A DNA stretch of 64,000 nucleotides from Hoylesella pleuritidis JCM 14110 (GCF_000613725.1 NZ_BAJN01000003.1:1-64000); one strand, 5' to 3'. Positions 54,629 through 64,000 are shown, counted from the first letter of the stretch. Numbers and translations are program-made. The notes: generated from the sequence alone by a model not told the origin.

Positions 54629-55477
54629 CTAACAAGCCTTGAAACTCATATCCAAACCCTTGACACTATGAGTGAGTGCACCGACAGAAATAAAATCTAC
54701 TCCCTGCTCGGCATAATCGCGAATCGTATCGAAAGTAATACCGCCCGAAGACTCCGTTTCTACTCGCCCTGCAATGAGTTTGACGGCTTTTCTTGTATCA
54801 GAAACCGAAAAATTGTCGAGCATCACTCGATCGACGCCTCCTTTGTCGAGCACACGCTGAAGCTCGCCAAAATCACGCACTTCAATCTCTATTTTCAAGT
54901 CGAGCTTCTTATCTTTCAGATACCGATGGCAACGGTCGATAGCATTTTCTATGCCGCCCGCGAAGTCGATATGATTATCTTTGAGAAGAATCATATCAAA
55001 AAGACCAATACGATGATTGGTTCCACCCCCAATCTCCACAGCCTGCTTTTCGAGCATCCGAAGTCCTGGCGTAGTTTTACGGGTATCGAGAATGCGGGTG
55101 TGAGTACCTTTGAGCCGTTCCACATACTGGCGAGTCATCGTGGCAATACCGCTCATCCGTTGCATAATATTCAGCATCAGACGTTCTGTTTGTAACAAAG
55201 AACGCGTTTTACCTGTAACCACCATTGCGATGTCGCCTACCTTTACGGGCGATCCGTCTGGGATGCGTACCTCGACTTTCAACGTCGGATCGAAAGCGGC
55301 AAACACATTCTTGGCCACCTCTACACCTGCCAGGATTCCGTCTTCTTTTATCAAAAGGTGCGAACTTCCGGTGGCATCTTCGGGAATGCAACACAGCGTG
55401 GTATGGTCGCCGTCGCCGATGTCTTCAGCAAAAGCCAGTTCTATCAAACGGTTTTCAAGTTCATCAATATTCATCAT
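54629..55477 (-). CDS. nadC: Nicotinate-nucleotide pyrophosphorylase (carboxylating)
   Basis: A 282-residue quinolinate phosphoribosyltransferase of de novo NAD synthesis, joining quinolinate and PRPP. Conserved blocks are all present: LDTRKTTPGLRMLEKQAV (about 136-153), GGGTNHRIGLFDMILLKDNHI, and the C-terminal VMLDNFS and SSGGITFDTIRDYAEQGVDFISVG (shown in part). PRPP for this reaction can come from prs at 8898. No nadA or nadB lies nearby. It starts 16 bp after the small conserved gene. Confidence 0.97.
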   Translation of the reverse strand: MMNIDELENRLIELAFAEDIGDGDHTTLCCIPEDATGSSHLLIKEDGILAGVEVAKNVFAAFDPTLKVEVRIPDGSPVKVGDIAMVVTGKTRSLLQTERLMLNIMQRMSGIATMTRQYVERLKGTHTRILDTRKTTPGLRMLEKQAVEIGGGTNHRIGLFDMILLKDNHIDFAGGIENAIDRCHRYLKDKKLDLKIEIEVRDFGELQRVLDKGGVDRVMLDNFSVSDTRKAVKLIAGRVETESSGGITFDTIRDYAEQGVDFISVGALTHSVKGLDMSFKAC

Positions 55478-55493
55478 TGTGCTCTTTATGCGA

Positions 55494-55742
55494 TTATTCT
55501 AATAATTTTCCATTGTTGTTAAGCGACATCGGCCCTTCAAACCAATAAGCTCGCAATGCACCTCTTGTATCACGACAAAGCTGGATGGTGCCTCCTAACC
55601 ACTCTGTTACGGGCAACTCATCCACAAATGGATAATAATTCACCACGTGCCCGTGACTGATTTCTACTACGGCTTGTCGTAACACCCGATCTTTATCGAT
55701 CACCCTGTGCGCCCCGACTCGCCGAAATGCTGCGCTCATCAA
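55494..55742 (-). CDS. Small conserved protein of unknown function
   Basis: An 82-residue protein with no signal peptide or membrane segment. The sequence VVEISHGHVVNYYPFVDELPVTEWLGGTIQL gives a compact beta-rich pattern; part of it is seen in uncharacterised Bacteroidales proteins in the same place. Its ATG overlaps the stop of the DUF4296 gene (55739-55742), and nadC starts 16 bp later, so it is a true operon member. Function unknown. Confidence 0.75.
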   Translation of the reverse strand: MMSAAFRRVGAHRVIDKDRVLRQAVVEISHGHVVNYYPFVDELPVTEWLGGTIQLCRDTRGALRAYWFEGPMSLNNNGKLLE

Positions 55743-56710
55743 GTATGAATCTCTTTGGGGAGAAGTGGAGCTTCGCCCACATTTCCCGATGATTCTGTGG
55801 ACGGAATCTGCGGAACCGATCGTGATTCTCCATCCGATTGCGATTCTGTCGGAACTCCCTGGCCTGCAGAAACAGAATCAACCTTGGTCGAGTCGGCAGC
55901 AGCTTGCTCCTTTTTCTTACCTTTTTGCTCGTGAATCCGAATCAATCGAAGCCTACTAATGGCCATTATCTGCAAGGTAGTTGTGGATTGCTCAGGCGAC
56001 AAGCTCCTATTCAGCATCAAAAAACCGCTCACCTGTTTGATGCCGAGATGGCGGTCGTCACGCACCTGTAATGTATAAGAAGACGAGCCTGTAACGTGCA
56101 ACACTTGCGAAGCCGTACTGTCGTTACCGAACTTCACAGCTAATACGGCGATACCGTCGCGCGTTCCATCTTGGTAAATAAACTGTGCCCTGAAATGGAG
56201 CAGAATGACATCGCCCCTATGAAAAGTCGAATCGGCTTTGACGGAAAATGACATTTGATTGAACGGCGGCTTCGGAACAAAAACAGCCGAGGTTTCACCT
56301 TTCCAAATATTAGCTGTATCTCCTGTGGCCGAAAACGTGTTATAACTATCTGCTCCACTGGCCGACGCACCCAGCGACACGGCCTCGTCGCTCATTCGCT
56401 TAGCCAGATGCTCGTAAATCTGGTGCATCCGATCAGCATGGCGCATATAATACACCAACGACGAATCGAACCCTGCCGTCGTTACACCGTGTTTTTTCAG
56501 CACGGCCAATCGGTAAGCACGCTGGCACACGACTTGATCGACCGATTGCAGCGCTGCCATTCCGTCGGCGACATGATAATCGTAAAGGATGTCTTCCATA
56601 TCGTCTGGCTGAATGTATCGGCTAGGAACGCCGGGTTTACAACCTACTGTCAGCACAAATGAGCCGATCAACAGAACTGCCGTAACGATATGTACGGAGA
56701 GATTTTTCAT
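55739..56710 (-). CDS. DUF4296 lipoprotein
   Basis: A 323-residue predicted lipoprotein with signal sequence VTAVLLIGSFVLTVGC (lipobox TVGC, Cys24). The DUF4296 region (about 30-125) includes DDMEDILYDYHVADGMAAL. The C-terminal 70 residues are low-complexity (KKKEQAAADSTKVDSVSAGQ and Ser/Glu/Pro-rich). Function unknown. It is translated in coupled fashion after lspA, with which it overlaps by 4 bp; lspA would process the lipoprotein signal. Confidence 0.88.
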   Translation of the reverse strand: MKNLSVHIVTAVLLIGSFVLTVGCKPGVPSRYIQPDDMEDILYDYHVADGMAALQSVDQVVCQRAYRLAVLKKHGVTTAGFDSSLVYYMRHADRMHQIYEHLAKRMSDEAVSLGASASGADSYNTFSATGDTANIWKGETSAVFVPKPPFNQMSFSVKADSTFHRGDVILLHFRAQFIYQDGTRDGIAVLAVKFGNDSTASQVLHVTGSSSYTLQVRDDRHLGIKQVSGFLMLNRSLSPEQSTTTLQIMAISRLRLIRIHEQKGKKKEQAAADSTKVDSVSAGQGVPTESQSDGESRSVPQIPSTESSGNVGEAPLLPKEIHT

Positions 56711-57339
56711 AGTTTGCGAAACGAAATCTGCCCCAGCTCTTTCCTACAAAAAATAAGTAGAGCCACAAATCCCACGCTTACGCACGAGTCGGCGAAATTG
56801 AACACCGGACTGAAAAATACAAACTCCTCACCGCCCCAATACGGAACCCAATCGGGCCACGTGGTAACAATCAGTGGAAAATAAAACATATCCACCACCT
56901 TACCCATCAGAAATCCTGCATAGCCCGTACCGAAAGGTACCCACTGAGACACGGAGAAAGGCGACGACGCACTGAAAACAAGTCCGTAGAACATTGAATC
57001 AAGCACATTTCCCACTGCGCCGGCCACTACCATCGACAGCAGAACCACATAGCGGGTACGCGCACCGGCCTTTACCTGTCGATAGATGTACCAGCCGATA
57101 ACACTAATAGCACACAACCTAAGCACGCTTAAGAATAGCTTATTGAAAAACGTCAGACCGAAAGCCATCCCTTTGTTCTCAACAAAATCGATGTAAAACC
57201 AATCAGTTATGCGAATCGATTCGCCTAACGACATATTCGTCTTGACGACAATCTTAACCAATTGGTCGATCACCAGAATCGCTATGACAATGAGCACAGA
57301 CAAGCGTCCGTTGGTGAAAAATTCTCGATACTTTCTCAT
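56707..57339 (-). CDS. lspA: Lipoprotein signal peptidase (signal peptidase II)
   Basis: A 210-residue membrane protease that removes signal peptides from diacylated prolipoproteins. The catalytic aspartates are Asp114 in AGAVGNVLDSMFYG and Asp184 in FNFADSCVSVG. The insertion of about 50 residues between the two is usual in Bacteroidetes LspA. Four membrane helices are visible. The Arg that normally follows the first Asp is Ser here. It starts 21 bp after the dksA-like gene. Confidence 0.95.
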   Translation of the reverse strand: MRKYREFFTNGRLSVLIVIAILVIDQLVKIVVKTNMSLGESIRITDWFYIDFVENKGMAFGLTFFNKLFLSVLRLCAISVIGWYIYRQVKAGARTRYVVLLSMVVAGAVGNVLDSMFYGLVFSASSPFSVSQWVPFGTGYAGFLMGKVVDMFYFPLIVTTWPDWVPYWGGEEFVFFSPVFNFADSCVSVGFVALLIFCRKELGQISFRKL

Positions 57340-57360
57340 CCTCTCCTCTTTCCGCCTACA

Positions 57361-57741
57361 TCAACGTTTGCGCGCGTTTTTCGATTCCACACTCAGTGTA
57401 GCGTGGGGCACGGCGCGTAAACGCTCTTTCGGAATCAGTTCACCCGTTATCCGGTCAATACCGTAAGTTTTATTCTTGATTCGCACAAGCGCAGCTTCTA
57501 ATCCCGTGATAAACTTCTGCTGCCGATTGGCCAACTGTACCAGTTCTTCCTTACTCTGCGTGGTGCTACCCTCCTCCAAAACTTTATACGTAGGCGATGT
57601 ATCGTCAACGTCGTTGTTGTCTTGGTTCATCAACGTGCGCATCATTGACTCGTAATCGCGACGAGCTAATTTCAGTTTCTCGTGAATGATGCTGCTGAAT
57701 TCCTCCAGTTCTTCATCGCTATACCTTTTCTTTTCTACCAT
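57361..57741 (-). CDS. DksA/TraR-like protein without zinc-finger cysteines
   Basis: A 126-residue protein with the coiled-coil plus C-terminal motif arrangement of DksA/TraR. The end KTYGIDRITGELIPKERLRAVPHATLS matches the family tail (TYGICxxTGxLI in many members), but there is no Cys at all in the protein, so it cannot bind zinc the classical way. DksA acts on RNA polymerase with ppGpp. It lies between ileS (83 bp upstream) and lspA. Confidence 0.87.
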   Translation of the reverse strand: MVEKKRYSDEELEEFSSIIHEKLKLARRDYESMMRTLMNQDNNDVDDTSPTYKVLEEGSTTQSKEELVQLANRQQKFITGLEAALVRIKNKTYGIDRITGELIPKERLRAVPHATLSVESKNARKR

Positions 57742-57824
57742 AATTCTTAAGTCATTTAATGATTTTACTCTCTATTTATTATCTCGATAATTGTATCTAC
57801 TACGGCACATGCTCATTTGTCGCG

Positions 57825-60800
57825 TCATATCTTCTCAACTACAATGCGGATCGTAAACTCATCAAAGTCTATCTCTGCACCTGCGTTGTCGGCTAATTCG
57901 ATCGTATCAGATAGTACTTGCGTGCAGATGTATTTGCCGTAGTCGGCCACAGCAGTCTCAACCTGCGGATAGGGCGAGAGAGTGACGCGGATGCGGTCAG
58001 TGATTTCTAAACCACTCTCTTTACGCAGATTCTGAATACGATTGATCAGTTCACGGGCCATACCCTCACGGCGAAGCGCTTCGGTAAGCTCTACCTCAAG
58101 AGCTACTGTCAGATTACTCTCGTTAGCCACTAACCAGCCAGGGATGTCTTCGTTGATAATCTCTACGTCGGTAATATCTACACTCACAAATTGGCCAGCA
58201 ATGTTGAGTTCGATTTTCCCGTCACGCTCCAAGTCGGCAATACGGAGTTGAGTAAGCGCACTCATCTGTGCGGCGATATCTTTCATTAAGCTACCGTACT
58301 TCTTACCCATCGTTCGGAAATTACACTTCACTTTCTTCACCAGCACACTACTTCCTTCAACGAAACGTAACTCCTTAACGTTTACCTCGTTCTTGATGAG
58401 TTCTTTCACAGCTTCAATATGCATTTTCTGGGTTGCATCCACGGCGGGAATCATAATCTGCTGCAAGGGCTGGCGAACTTTGATATTAACTTTGCGACGC
58501 AAAGCGAGCGTCATCGATGTGATTTTTTGCGCCAGCTCCATCCGTACTTCAAGTTCGGAATCGATGACAGTATCATCGGCCTCAGGAAATCGTGTTAGAT
58601 GTACCGAACAGGTGGAATTGCTGAGGTCTCCCCAGAGTCGGTCGGCATAGAACGGTGCGAACGGTGCCAGCAGCTTGGCTACAGTGGTCAGGCAGACGTA
58701 GAGCGTTTGATAAGCCGATAGTTTGTCGGTGTCCATCTCTTTCCCCCAGAACCGTTTTCGATTGAGCCGTACATACCAGTTGCTGAGATCGTCATTGACG
58801 AAAGCGTCGATGAGTCGACCAGCACGCGTAGGATCGTATTGCCGAAGTTCGCGGTCGACACCTTTTATTAATGTATGGAGCGAGGAGAGAATCCAACGGT
58901 CAATCTCGGGGCGGTTTTCCACCTTGATTTGAGACGTGGTTGGGGCAAATCCATCAACGTTAGCATAGAGTGCGAAGAAAGAATAGGTATTGTAGAGCGT
59001 ACCAAAGAACTTACGACGCACCTCGTCTACACCGTTAGGATCAAACTTGAGGTTATCCCATGGCTCCGAATTGGTCATCATATAGAAGCGCACAGGATCA
59101 GCTCCGTATCGGTCAATCATTTCAAAGGGATTGACCACATTACCTATATGTTTGCTCATTTTGTTTCCTTTCGCGTCAAGCACGAGTCCCGTGGAGATCA
59201 CGTTCTTGAATGCCACGCTGTCAAACACCATCGTGGCGATGGCGTGCAGGGTGAAAAACCAGCCGCGTGTTTGATCAACACCTTCGTTGATAAAGTCGGC
59301 AGGAAAAGCCTGTCGCCTATCAATCGCATCGCAATTCTCGAACGGATAATGCACCTGTGCATAGGGCATTGCTCCCGAGTCAAACCAAACGTCGATAAGA
59401 TCGGTCTCGCGATACATAGGTTTATCACTCTCGCTCACAAGCACAATCTTGTCTACATACGGACGATGCAAGTCTATTCGGTCGTAATTTTTTTGTGCAA
59501 AGTTACCCGGTACAAATCCTTTCTCTTTCATCGGATTGGATATCATCACACCTGCTGCTACACTCTTCTCTATCTCAGCATACAACTCTTCGAGCGAACC
59601 GATGCAAACCTCCTTACCATCTTCGTCACGCCAAATGGGAAGTGGCGTACCCCAAAAACGCGAACGAGAGAGATTCCAATCGTTTAGATTCTCGAGCCAG
59701 TTGCCGAAACGACCTGTACCGGTCGATTCCGGTTGCCAGTTGATGGTTTTATTGAGTTCAACCATCCGCTCTTTCTTGGCCGAACTCTTGATAAACCAGC
59801 TATCGAGCGGATAATATAGAATAGGTTTGTCAGTGCGCCAACAATGAGGATAGTTATGTACGTGCTTCTCGATTCTGAACGCAATACCTGCCTGCTTCAT
59901 TTCCATACAGATCACGACATTAAGGTCTTCAGCTTCATTAGCCGCGGCTTCGTCATATCCGTCGGTATTGAATCGTGGATCGTAAGCGTTTTTCACATAG
60001 TCGCCGGCGTGATGACCATAAGCCTCAACATCAACACACGCTTCGACAAAATGTGCATCCAACTCGTTCTGCACGTAATATTTCCCCTGCAAATCTACCA
60101 TCGGGCGCGTTTCACCCCGTCGGTTGATCAGAAACAGAGACGGGATTTCGGAATCTTTAGCCACCTTGGCATCATCGGCGCCGAATGTAGGAGCAATATG
60201 CACAATGCCCGTACCGTCTCCGGTGGTGACATAATCACCAGGAATCACGCGGAAAGCTTTCTCCGCCATCTCAACAAATTGATCTTTACCATTCTCGCCG
60301 GTAAAAATCTTCTCCGGATGAGCAGCAGCATAGCTGTGAACAAATGCAGGCGTGTTAGCATCTAATTTAGCCGAAGGCTTTACCCAAGGCATCAGCTGCT
60401 GATACTTCAAGCCCACAAGCTCTGCCCCAGTATAAGTTCCAATGACGCGATAAGGCACCACTTTATCACCGTGTTTATAATTGTCCAGTGTCAGTTCGCA
60501 TCCTTCAGGTTTTAGATAAGCGTTGAGCCGGCTCTCGGCAATAATCACCGTAATTGGCTTATCATTGTAAGTATTATACGTTTCAACAGCTACATATTCG
60601 ATATTCGGTCCTACGCACAATGCAGTGTTCGAAGGCAAAGTCCACGGCGTAGTAGTCCAGGCCATAAAATACGGTGTTCCCCACCGAGTCCACTCTTCCC
60701 GCGGATCAATAATCTTAAACAAAGCCGTCACCGTAGTATCTTTCACATCGCGATAACAACCGGGTAGATTCAACTCGTGCGAACTTAATCCCGTTCCTGC

Positions 60801-61373
60801 TGCTGGCGAATAAGGCTGAATCGTGTAGCCTTTATATAATAAACCTTTCGTATAAAGCTGTTTCAACAGCCACCATAAGGTCTCGATATATTTATTATCG
60901 TAAGTGATATAAGGATGATCCAAGTCTACAAAGTAGCCCATCCGCTCAGTCATTTCACGCCACTCTGCTGTAAACATCATCACGTTTTCACGGCACTTTT
61001 TATTGTAATCGGCCACCGAGATATACTTCTCCGACTCACGGTTATCGATATCGGCCTTCGTGATACCGAGTTCTTTCTCCACGCCTAATTCCACCGGCAG
61101 CCCGTGTGTATCCCAACCTGCTTTACGATATACCTGAAATCCTTTCATTGTTTTATATCGATTGAACGCGTCTTTGATGGCACGTGCCAGTACGTGGTGG
61201 ATTCCCGGATGTCCGTTAGCCGATGGTGGGCCCTCGAAAAATACGAATTGTGGACATCCCGCCCGTTCATCGATCGACTTATGGAAGACATCGTCCTGCT
61301 TCCACTTGCCCAGGACCTCACGATTAACTACGGTCAGATCCAGACCGTTATATTCGGCAAATCTCTTAGCCAT
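57825..61373 (-). CDS. ileS: Isoleucine--tRNA ligase
   Basis: An 1182-residue class I synthetase that charges tRNA-Ile. The HIGH-type motif is in GPPSANGHPGIHH (about 48-60), KMSKH follows in AKGNKMSKHIGN, and the CP1 editing domain (about 190-420) is present with TTPWTLPSN. The KMSKS-like site is near residue 742. Its length and lack of a C-terminal cysteine zinc finger resemble the eukaryote-like IleS group found in Bacteroidetes. It has a -7 box at 61415 and is the first gene of the series down to C69. Confidence 0.97.
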   Translation of the reverse strand: MAKRFAEYNGLDLTVVNREVLGKWKQDDVFHKSIDERAGCPQFVFFEGPPSANGHPGIHHVLARAIKDAFNRYKTMKGFQVYRKAGWDTHGLPVELGVEKELGITKADIDNRESEKYISVADYNKKCRENVMMFTAEWREMTERMGYFVDLDHPYITYDNKYIETLWWLLKQLYTKGLLYKGYTIQPYSPAAGTGLSSHELNLPGCYRDVKDTTVTALFKIIDPREEWTRWGTPYFMAWTTTPWTLPSNTALCVGPNIEYVAVETYNTYNDKPITVIIAESRLNAYLKPEGCELTLDNYKHGDKVVPYRVIGTYTGAELVGLKYQQLMPWVKPSAKLDANTPAFVHSYAAAHPEKIFTGENGKDQFVEMAEKAFRVIPGDYVTTGDGTGIVHIAPTFGADDAKVAKDSEIPSLFLINRRGETRPMVDLQGKYYVQNELDAHFVEACVDVEAYGHHAGDYVKNAYDPRFNTDGYDEAAANEAEDLNVVICMEMKQAGIAFRIEKHVHNYPHCWRTDKPILYYPLDSWFIKSSAKKERMVELNKTINWQPESTGTGRFGNWLENLNDWNLSRSRFWGTPLPIWRDEDGKEVCIGSLEELYAEIEKSVAAGVMISNPMKEKGFVPGNFAQKNYDRIDLHRPYVDKIVLVSESDKPMYRETDLIDVWFDSGAMPYAQVHYPFENCDAIDRRQAFPADFINEGVDQTRGWFFTLHAIATMVFDSVAFKNVISTGLVLDAKGNKMSKHIGNVVNPFEMIDRYGADPVRFYMMTNSEPWDNLKFDPNGVDEVRRKFFGTLYNTYSFFALYANVDGFAPTTSQIKVENRPEIDRWILSSLHTLIKGVDRELRQYDPTRAGRLIDAFVNDDLSNWYVRLNRKRFWGKEMDTDKLSAYQTLYVCLTTVAKLLAPFAPFYADRLWGDLSNSTCSVHLTRFPEADDTVIDSELEVRMELAQKITSMTLALRRKVNIKVRQPLQQIMIPAVDATQKMHIEAVKELIKNEVNVKELRFVEGSSVLVKKVKCNFRTMGKKYGSLMKDIAAQMSALTQLRIADLERDGKIELNIAGQFVSVDITDVEIINEDIPGWLVANESNLTVALEVELTEALRREGMARELINRIQNLRKESGLEITDRIRVTLSPYPQVETAVADYGKYICTQVLSDTIELADNAGAEIDFDEFTIRIVVEKI

Positions 61374-61414
61374 TTTCTTTCTATTATGATTATATCGTTA
61401 CTGATTTCAAGGCG

Positions 61415-61422
61415 CAAAGATA
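61415..61422 (-). promoter_or_regulatory. -7 box (TATCTTTG) of ileS
   Basis: Perfect TAnnTTTG on the minus strand, 41 nt before the ileS ATG at 61373. No -33 box at the standard spacing. The rest of the 61374-61661 gap shows only this and the terminator at 61606. Confidence 0.7.
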
Positions 61423-61605
61423 CGAAAAAGAGATGTAATAAGAGAATAAAATCAAAAGAATATCCACTCCTCTCTTATCAGGCAATAATGAAACCTTACA
61501 TCTTCTTTCTGCTTTGAACCAAACCACTGAAAACCTTACCGAAATACCTTTTCACATTGTAACAAATAGATTTGTATTCCTCATCTACTTAGTATAAATA
61601 AAACC

Positions 61606-61634
61606 TCCCCATCTTCTCCAAAGAGAGATGGGGA
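61606..61634 (-). terminator. Terminator of the glycoside hydrolase gene
   Basis: On the minus strand TCCCCATCT and AGATGGGGA form a perfect 9-bp stem followed by GGTTTTATTTA, 28 bp past the stop at 61662. Confidence 0.85.
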
Positions 61635-61661
61635 AAGTAAAGATTCTTTCTTTTAGATTAT

Positions 61662-64000
61662 TTATAAAGAAAGATTAGAAACAATATTTCTTTCCACATT
61701 ATACCCACTGAGCTCCACACGAGACTTGATGCCCCGCGAGTCTTCATCCCTCCAACTAATGGTTATCGTCTTTTCGCGGCCGGGAAGCAGCGAAAAATAA
61801 TTGTCGCTATATATCACGGGGAGAATCTGTGAGCCGTCTTCACCCAATAGATTGAGGCGAATCATCAGCGCGGGCGTTGCAGTCTTGTTAGCAAGCACCA
61901 GTGTAGCTATCCACGTGTTACCGTTGCGTATTGTATGAATGGTTTGGTTCAAACCAACAACCGGCAACAATTTCAGACCTTGAAAATTGTCAGTTACGGT
62001 AGATTCCACGTAAAAATTTTCTGAAACCAATTGTTTTCGCTCATCCAACAACTGTAAATCGATGAAATAAACACCCGTATCCGCGCTGGGATCAGCTATG
62101 GCAATATCTGTCACAGTGGTGTTTTCACCAATTGTTAACGCCCGTTCTGCATACCACAAACGCTTACCCTGCTTGTCGAACATAGTTGCACAAACTGTAA
62201 ATCCAGCTAAACTGTCAGCCCGAAGACTGATAATCTCTACCCGACGCGTAAGCGGATTCCATTGGATATGCAGCGGCTCGCAGGCTTTCTTAGCACCAAA
62301 ATAGGCAGCAGTAGGTTCAAGATAGTAGTCGTAAGTTTGCCAAACCATTGTCGGCCAACACGGATGGCTCATCCAAATAAGCAATCCCTGTCGGTCTTTA
62401 CTCGTCGATTCGAACATCGCCCGATACCCATTATAATTAATCCATTGTGCCAATGTCGTGAAATCGCGGGCATTTTTCGGCGTACCGAACCCTCTCTCAA
62501 TGAGCGAATTGAATGATTCGCCGCGCTGAGCACCTCCCATCGTGTAGTCGTGTTGGCCCCAAACGGCATTCTGTGGCCATAATTGATCGGAGCGTAGAGT
62601 ACGAACAAGCCCCTCGAAAGTCATCACCGCCGGCATACCTCGCTCTGTGTGGAGCTTCCCCGTTTGCTTTTCAAAATACTCTTTTGCCGCCAATGCGTTG
62701 TAAGGACCGTGCCCGCTGACACCCTCGTCAGCCGAACTTGATATATAAAGAAGGTTAGGATGCAATGCAGCAACATCGGTTCGCAAAGCCTGGTCGAGGC
62801 TTTCGGGAGGGTAACCCTCATTCCGTCCGCAATAGATCGCAATGCTCGGATGGCGACGAATACGATGAATCAGATCGCGTGCATTGGCAAGAAACATCCG
62901 CTCATCAGCCGGATCGGGACCGTCAGAAGGATTGGCAAGCCAAAAATCTTGCCAAACCAAGATTCCATAACGGTCGCAAGCATCATAAAATTCATCGTCA
63001 CCAATCTGTCCCACCCAGTTCCGAATCATATTGAAATGCATCTCTTTGTGATAGCGAACGGCCGCATCATACTCCCGAGTACGATAATTGAGATTGCTTT
63101 CGCTGAACCCCCAGTTGCCACCCAAGGGCACAATACGACGGCCGTTGACATAGATTTTGAGTTGAGTTGCGGTATCTCGATAGGCTACTTCGCGCAGTCC
63201 GACTTTGAAATGCAGCGAATCGGAAATACCATCAGCCGTTTTCACTTCAAAACCGGCATCATATCGATAAGGCTGTCCGTAGCCGTTGGGCCACCAAAGA
63301 CGCATTCGCTGCCCACGTAACTGTGCAAATTCGTCAGGAGAAAACGTCACTTCCTGTCTCGAATGAGGTGCAACAGTCACATCTTTGGTAAAATGCAAAT
63401 GACCGATCCGGCCCGTAACGGTGGCCGAAACGGCATGATCTTCACTATTAGTGAGGCACACCGCGGGCGTCATCATGACCAAGGTGTCTGGTAAAGACAG
63501 GTGAGTGGTGACGAGCGGGTCGGCTAATTTCAGCGTGCCCGACGTCGACAGATAAACGTCATTCCATATTCCGATGTCGCGTCCACGTATAGTTGAGATC
63601 CAATCCCACCCTATCGTAGCATGAAAAGTTGGATTATCGGCCCCCAGAATACCGCCGTTGAAATCGGTATTCAGTGCATTTTTCTCCTTGACCGATCCCG
63701 GATGGGCATTGCAAATAATCCTGACGGCGAGTACGTTAATACCCGGCTGCAAAACATTTGTGATGTCTGTACAGCCCCGAATGAATGCTCCTTCAATACG
63801 ATCGATACGTTTTCCATTCAGGAAAACATCGGCTTTCCAGTTGATTCCGTCGAAGTTGAGCAGCACACGGCGCTCTTTCGACAGTGCGGGGAACCGAAAT
63901 TCGCGGCGATACCAGAAGTCGGTATTGAAATAAACATCGGATATTTGCAGCAGATTATCGGCATAATTAGGATTCGGGAGAGCGCCGATGTTCACGTAAG
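61662..64000 (-). CDS. Family 2 glycoside hydrolase, 5' end outside the window
   Basis: At least 779 residues; the frame runs off the window edge and no start is visible (the GTG at 63995 is internal, in YVNIGALPNPNY). The N-terminal jelly-roll sugar-binding domain, the immunoglobulin-like domain and a TIM barrel are in the GH2 order. Catalytic residues are likely Glu in AIYCGRNEGYPPE (acid/base) and Glu in MTFEGLVRTL (nucleophile). The closest relatives are exo-beta-glucosaminidase and beta-mannosidase-type GH2 enzymes. The C terminus is a further beta-sandwich ending RNIVSNLSL. The signal peptide, if any, lies outside. Confidence 0.9.
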   Translation of the reverse strand, partial: YVNIGALPNPNYADNLLQISDVYFNTDFWYRREFRFPALSKERRVLLNFDGINWKADVFLNGKRIDRIEGAFIRGCTDITNVLQPGINVLAVRIICNAHPGSVKEKNALNTDFNGGILGADNPTFHATIGWDWISTIRGRDIGIWNDVYLSTSGTLKLADPLVTTHLSLPDTLVMMTPAVCLTNSEDHAVSATVTGRIGHLHFTKDVTVAPHSRQEVTFSPDEFAQLRGQRMRLWWPNGYGQPYRYDAGFEVKTADGISDSLHFKVGLREVAYRDTATQLKIYVNGRRIVPLGGNWGFSESNLNYRTREYDAAVRYHKEMHFNMIRNWVGQIGDDEFYDACDRYGILVWQDFWLANPSDGPDPADERMFLANARDLIHRIRRHPSIAIYCGRNEGYPPESLDQALRTDVAALHPNLLYISSSADEGVSGHGPYNALAAKEYFEKQTGKLHTERGMPAVMTFEGLVRTLRSDQLWPQNAVWGQHDYTMGGAQRGESFNSLIERGFGTPKNARDFTTLAQWINYNGYRAMFESTSKDRQGLLIWMSHPCWPTMVWQTYDYYLEPTAAYFGAKKACEPLHIQWNPLTRRVEIISLRADSLAGFTVCATMFDKQGKRLWYAERALTIGENTTVTDIAIADPSADTGVYFIDLQLLDERKQLVSENFYVESTVTDNFQGLKLLPVVGLNQTIHTIRNGNTWIATLVLANKTATPALMIRLNLLGEDGSQILPVIYSDNYFSLLPGREKTITISWRDEDSRGIKSRVELSGYNVERNIVSNLSL

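Noticed and set aside
58875..59687. 270-residue antisense ORF opposite ileS
   Set aside because: It lies entirely inside the highly conserved ileS gene and encodes no recognisable protein. The antisense ORFs at 46749-47303 and 47946-48425 inside glgP are rejected for the same reason.

Overview
The window looks like a chromosomal segment of a Bacteroidales bacterium of the Prevotella lineage. The reasons are Bacteroidetes-type promoters (a TAnnTTTG -7 box, in five cases with a TTTG -33 box 19-20 nt upstream), the absence of obvious Shine-Dalgarno sites, and family content: gldE, a PorT-like barrel, TonB-dependent receptors, a DUF5112/DUF5113 sensor kinase, DUF3078 and DUF4296 proteins, carboxynorspermidine decarboxylase, a membrane pyrophosphatase and a eukaryote-like glycogen synthase. 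No rRNA, CRISPR array, prophage or intact insertion sequence was found. The species assignment is inference.

Layout. 1-6.7 kb: a sugar acetyltransferase, a membrane FMN/4Fe-4S protein, a Nudix hydrolase and MgtC on mixed strands, then a minus-strand block (four tRNAs, a conserved unknown gene, ssb, gldE, a phosphopantetheinyl transferase). 6.9-15 kb: nspC (frameshifted), a thiE-like gene, prs, an ATPase and nifJ. 15-20.8 kb: two minus-strand operons, glnS-TPR-dedA and DUF2520-kdsC-maf. 20.9-33 kb: a GNAT protein, glycerate kinase, a TonB receptor, a DUF3078 protein, rlmD, a porin, hppA and a cupin. 33-42.1 kb: a broken TonB receptor, a 0.93-kb hairpin-rich gap, then a membrane protein, a response regulator and a large double sensor kinase. 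42.3-46 kb: an operon of a LysM/ligand-binding lipoprotein-like protein, a PorT-like barrel and a peptide transporter. 46.3-50.5 kb: glycogen phosphorylase and glycogen synthase. 51-61.4 kb: a long minus-strand series ileS-dksA-lspA-DUF4296-small protein-nadC-M23-C69. 61.7-64 kb: the 3' part of a family 2 glycoside hydrolase.

The most interesting items are three. First, the double sensor kinase: its first half has an intact ATP-binding domain but a Val where the phospho-accepting His should be, while its second half keeps a His box but has lost the ATP-binding motifs. This suggests that phosphoryl transfer is split between the halves of one protein, feeding the neighbouring response regulator. 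Second, a family of intergenic elements of about 140-220 bp with 18-21 bp terminal inverted repeats, four copies, resembling miniature transposable elements, with strong internal hairpins. Third, seven single-base deletions in four minus-strand genes (nspC, the 33-36 kb TonB receptor, glycogen synthase, the sensor kinase), all losing a G:C pair in or beside a short G/C run. That uniform signature points to consensus errors rather than real gene decay, and the four genes are probably intact in the organism.
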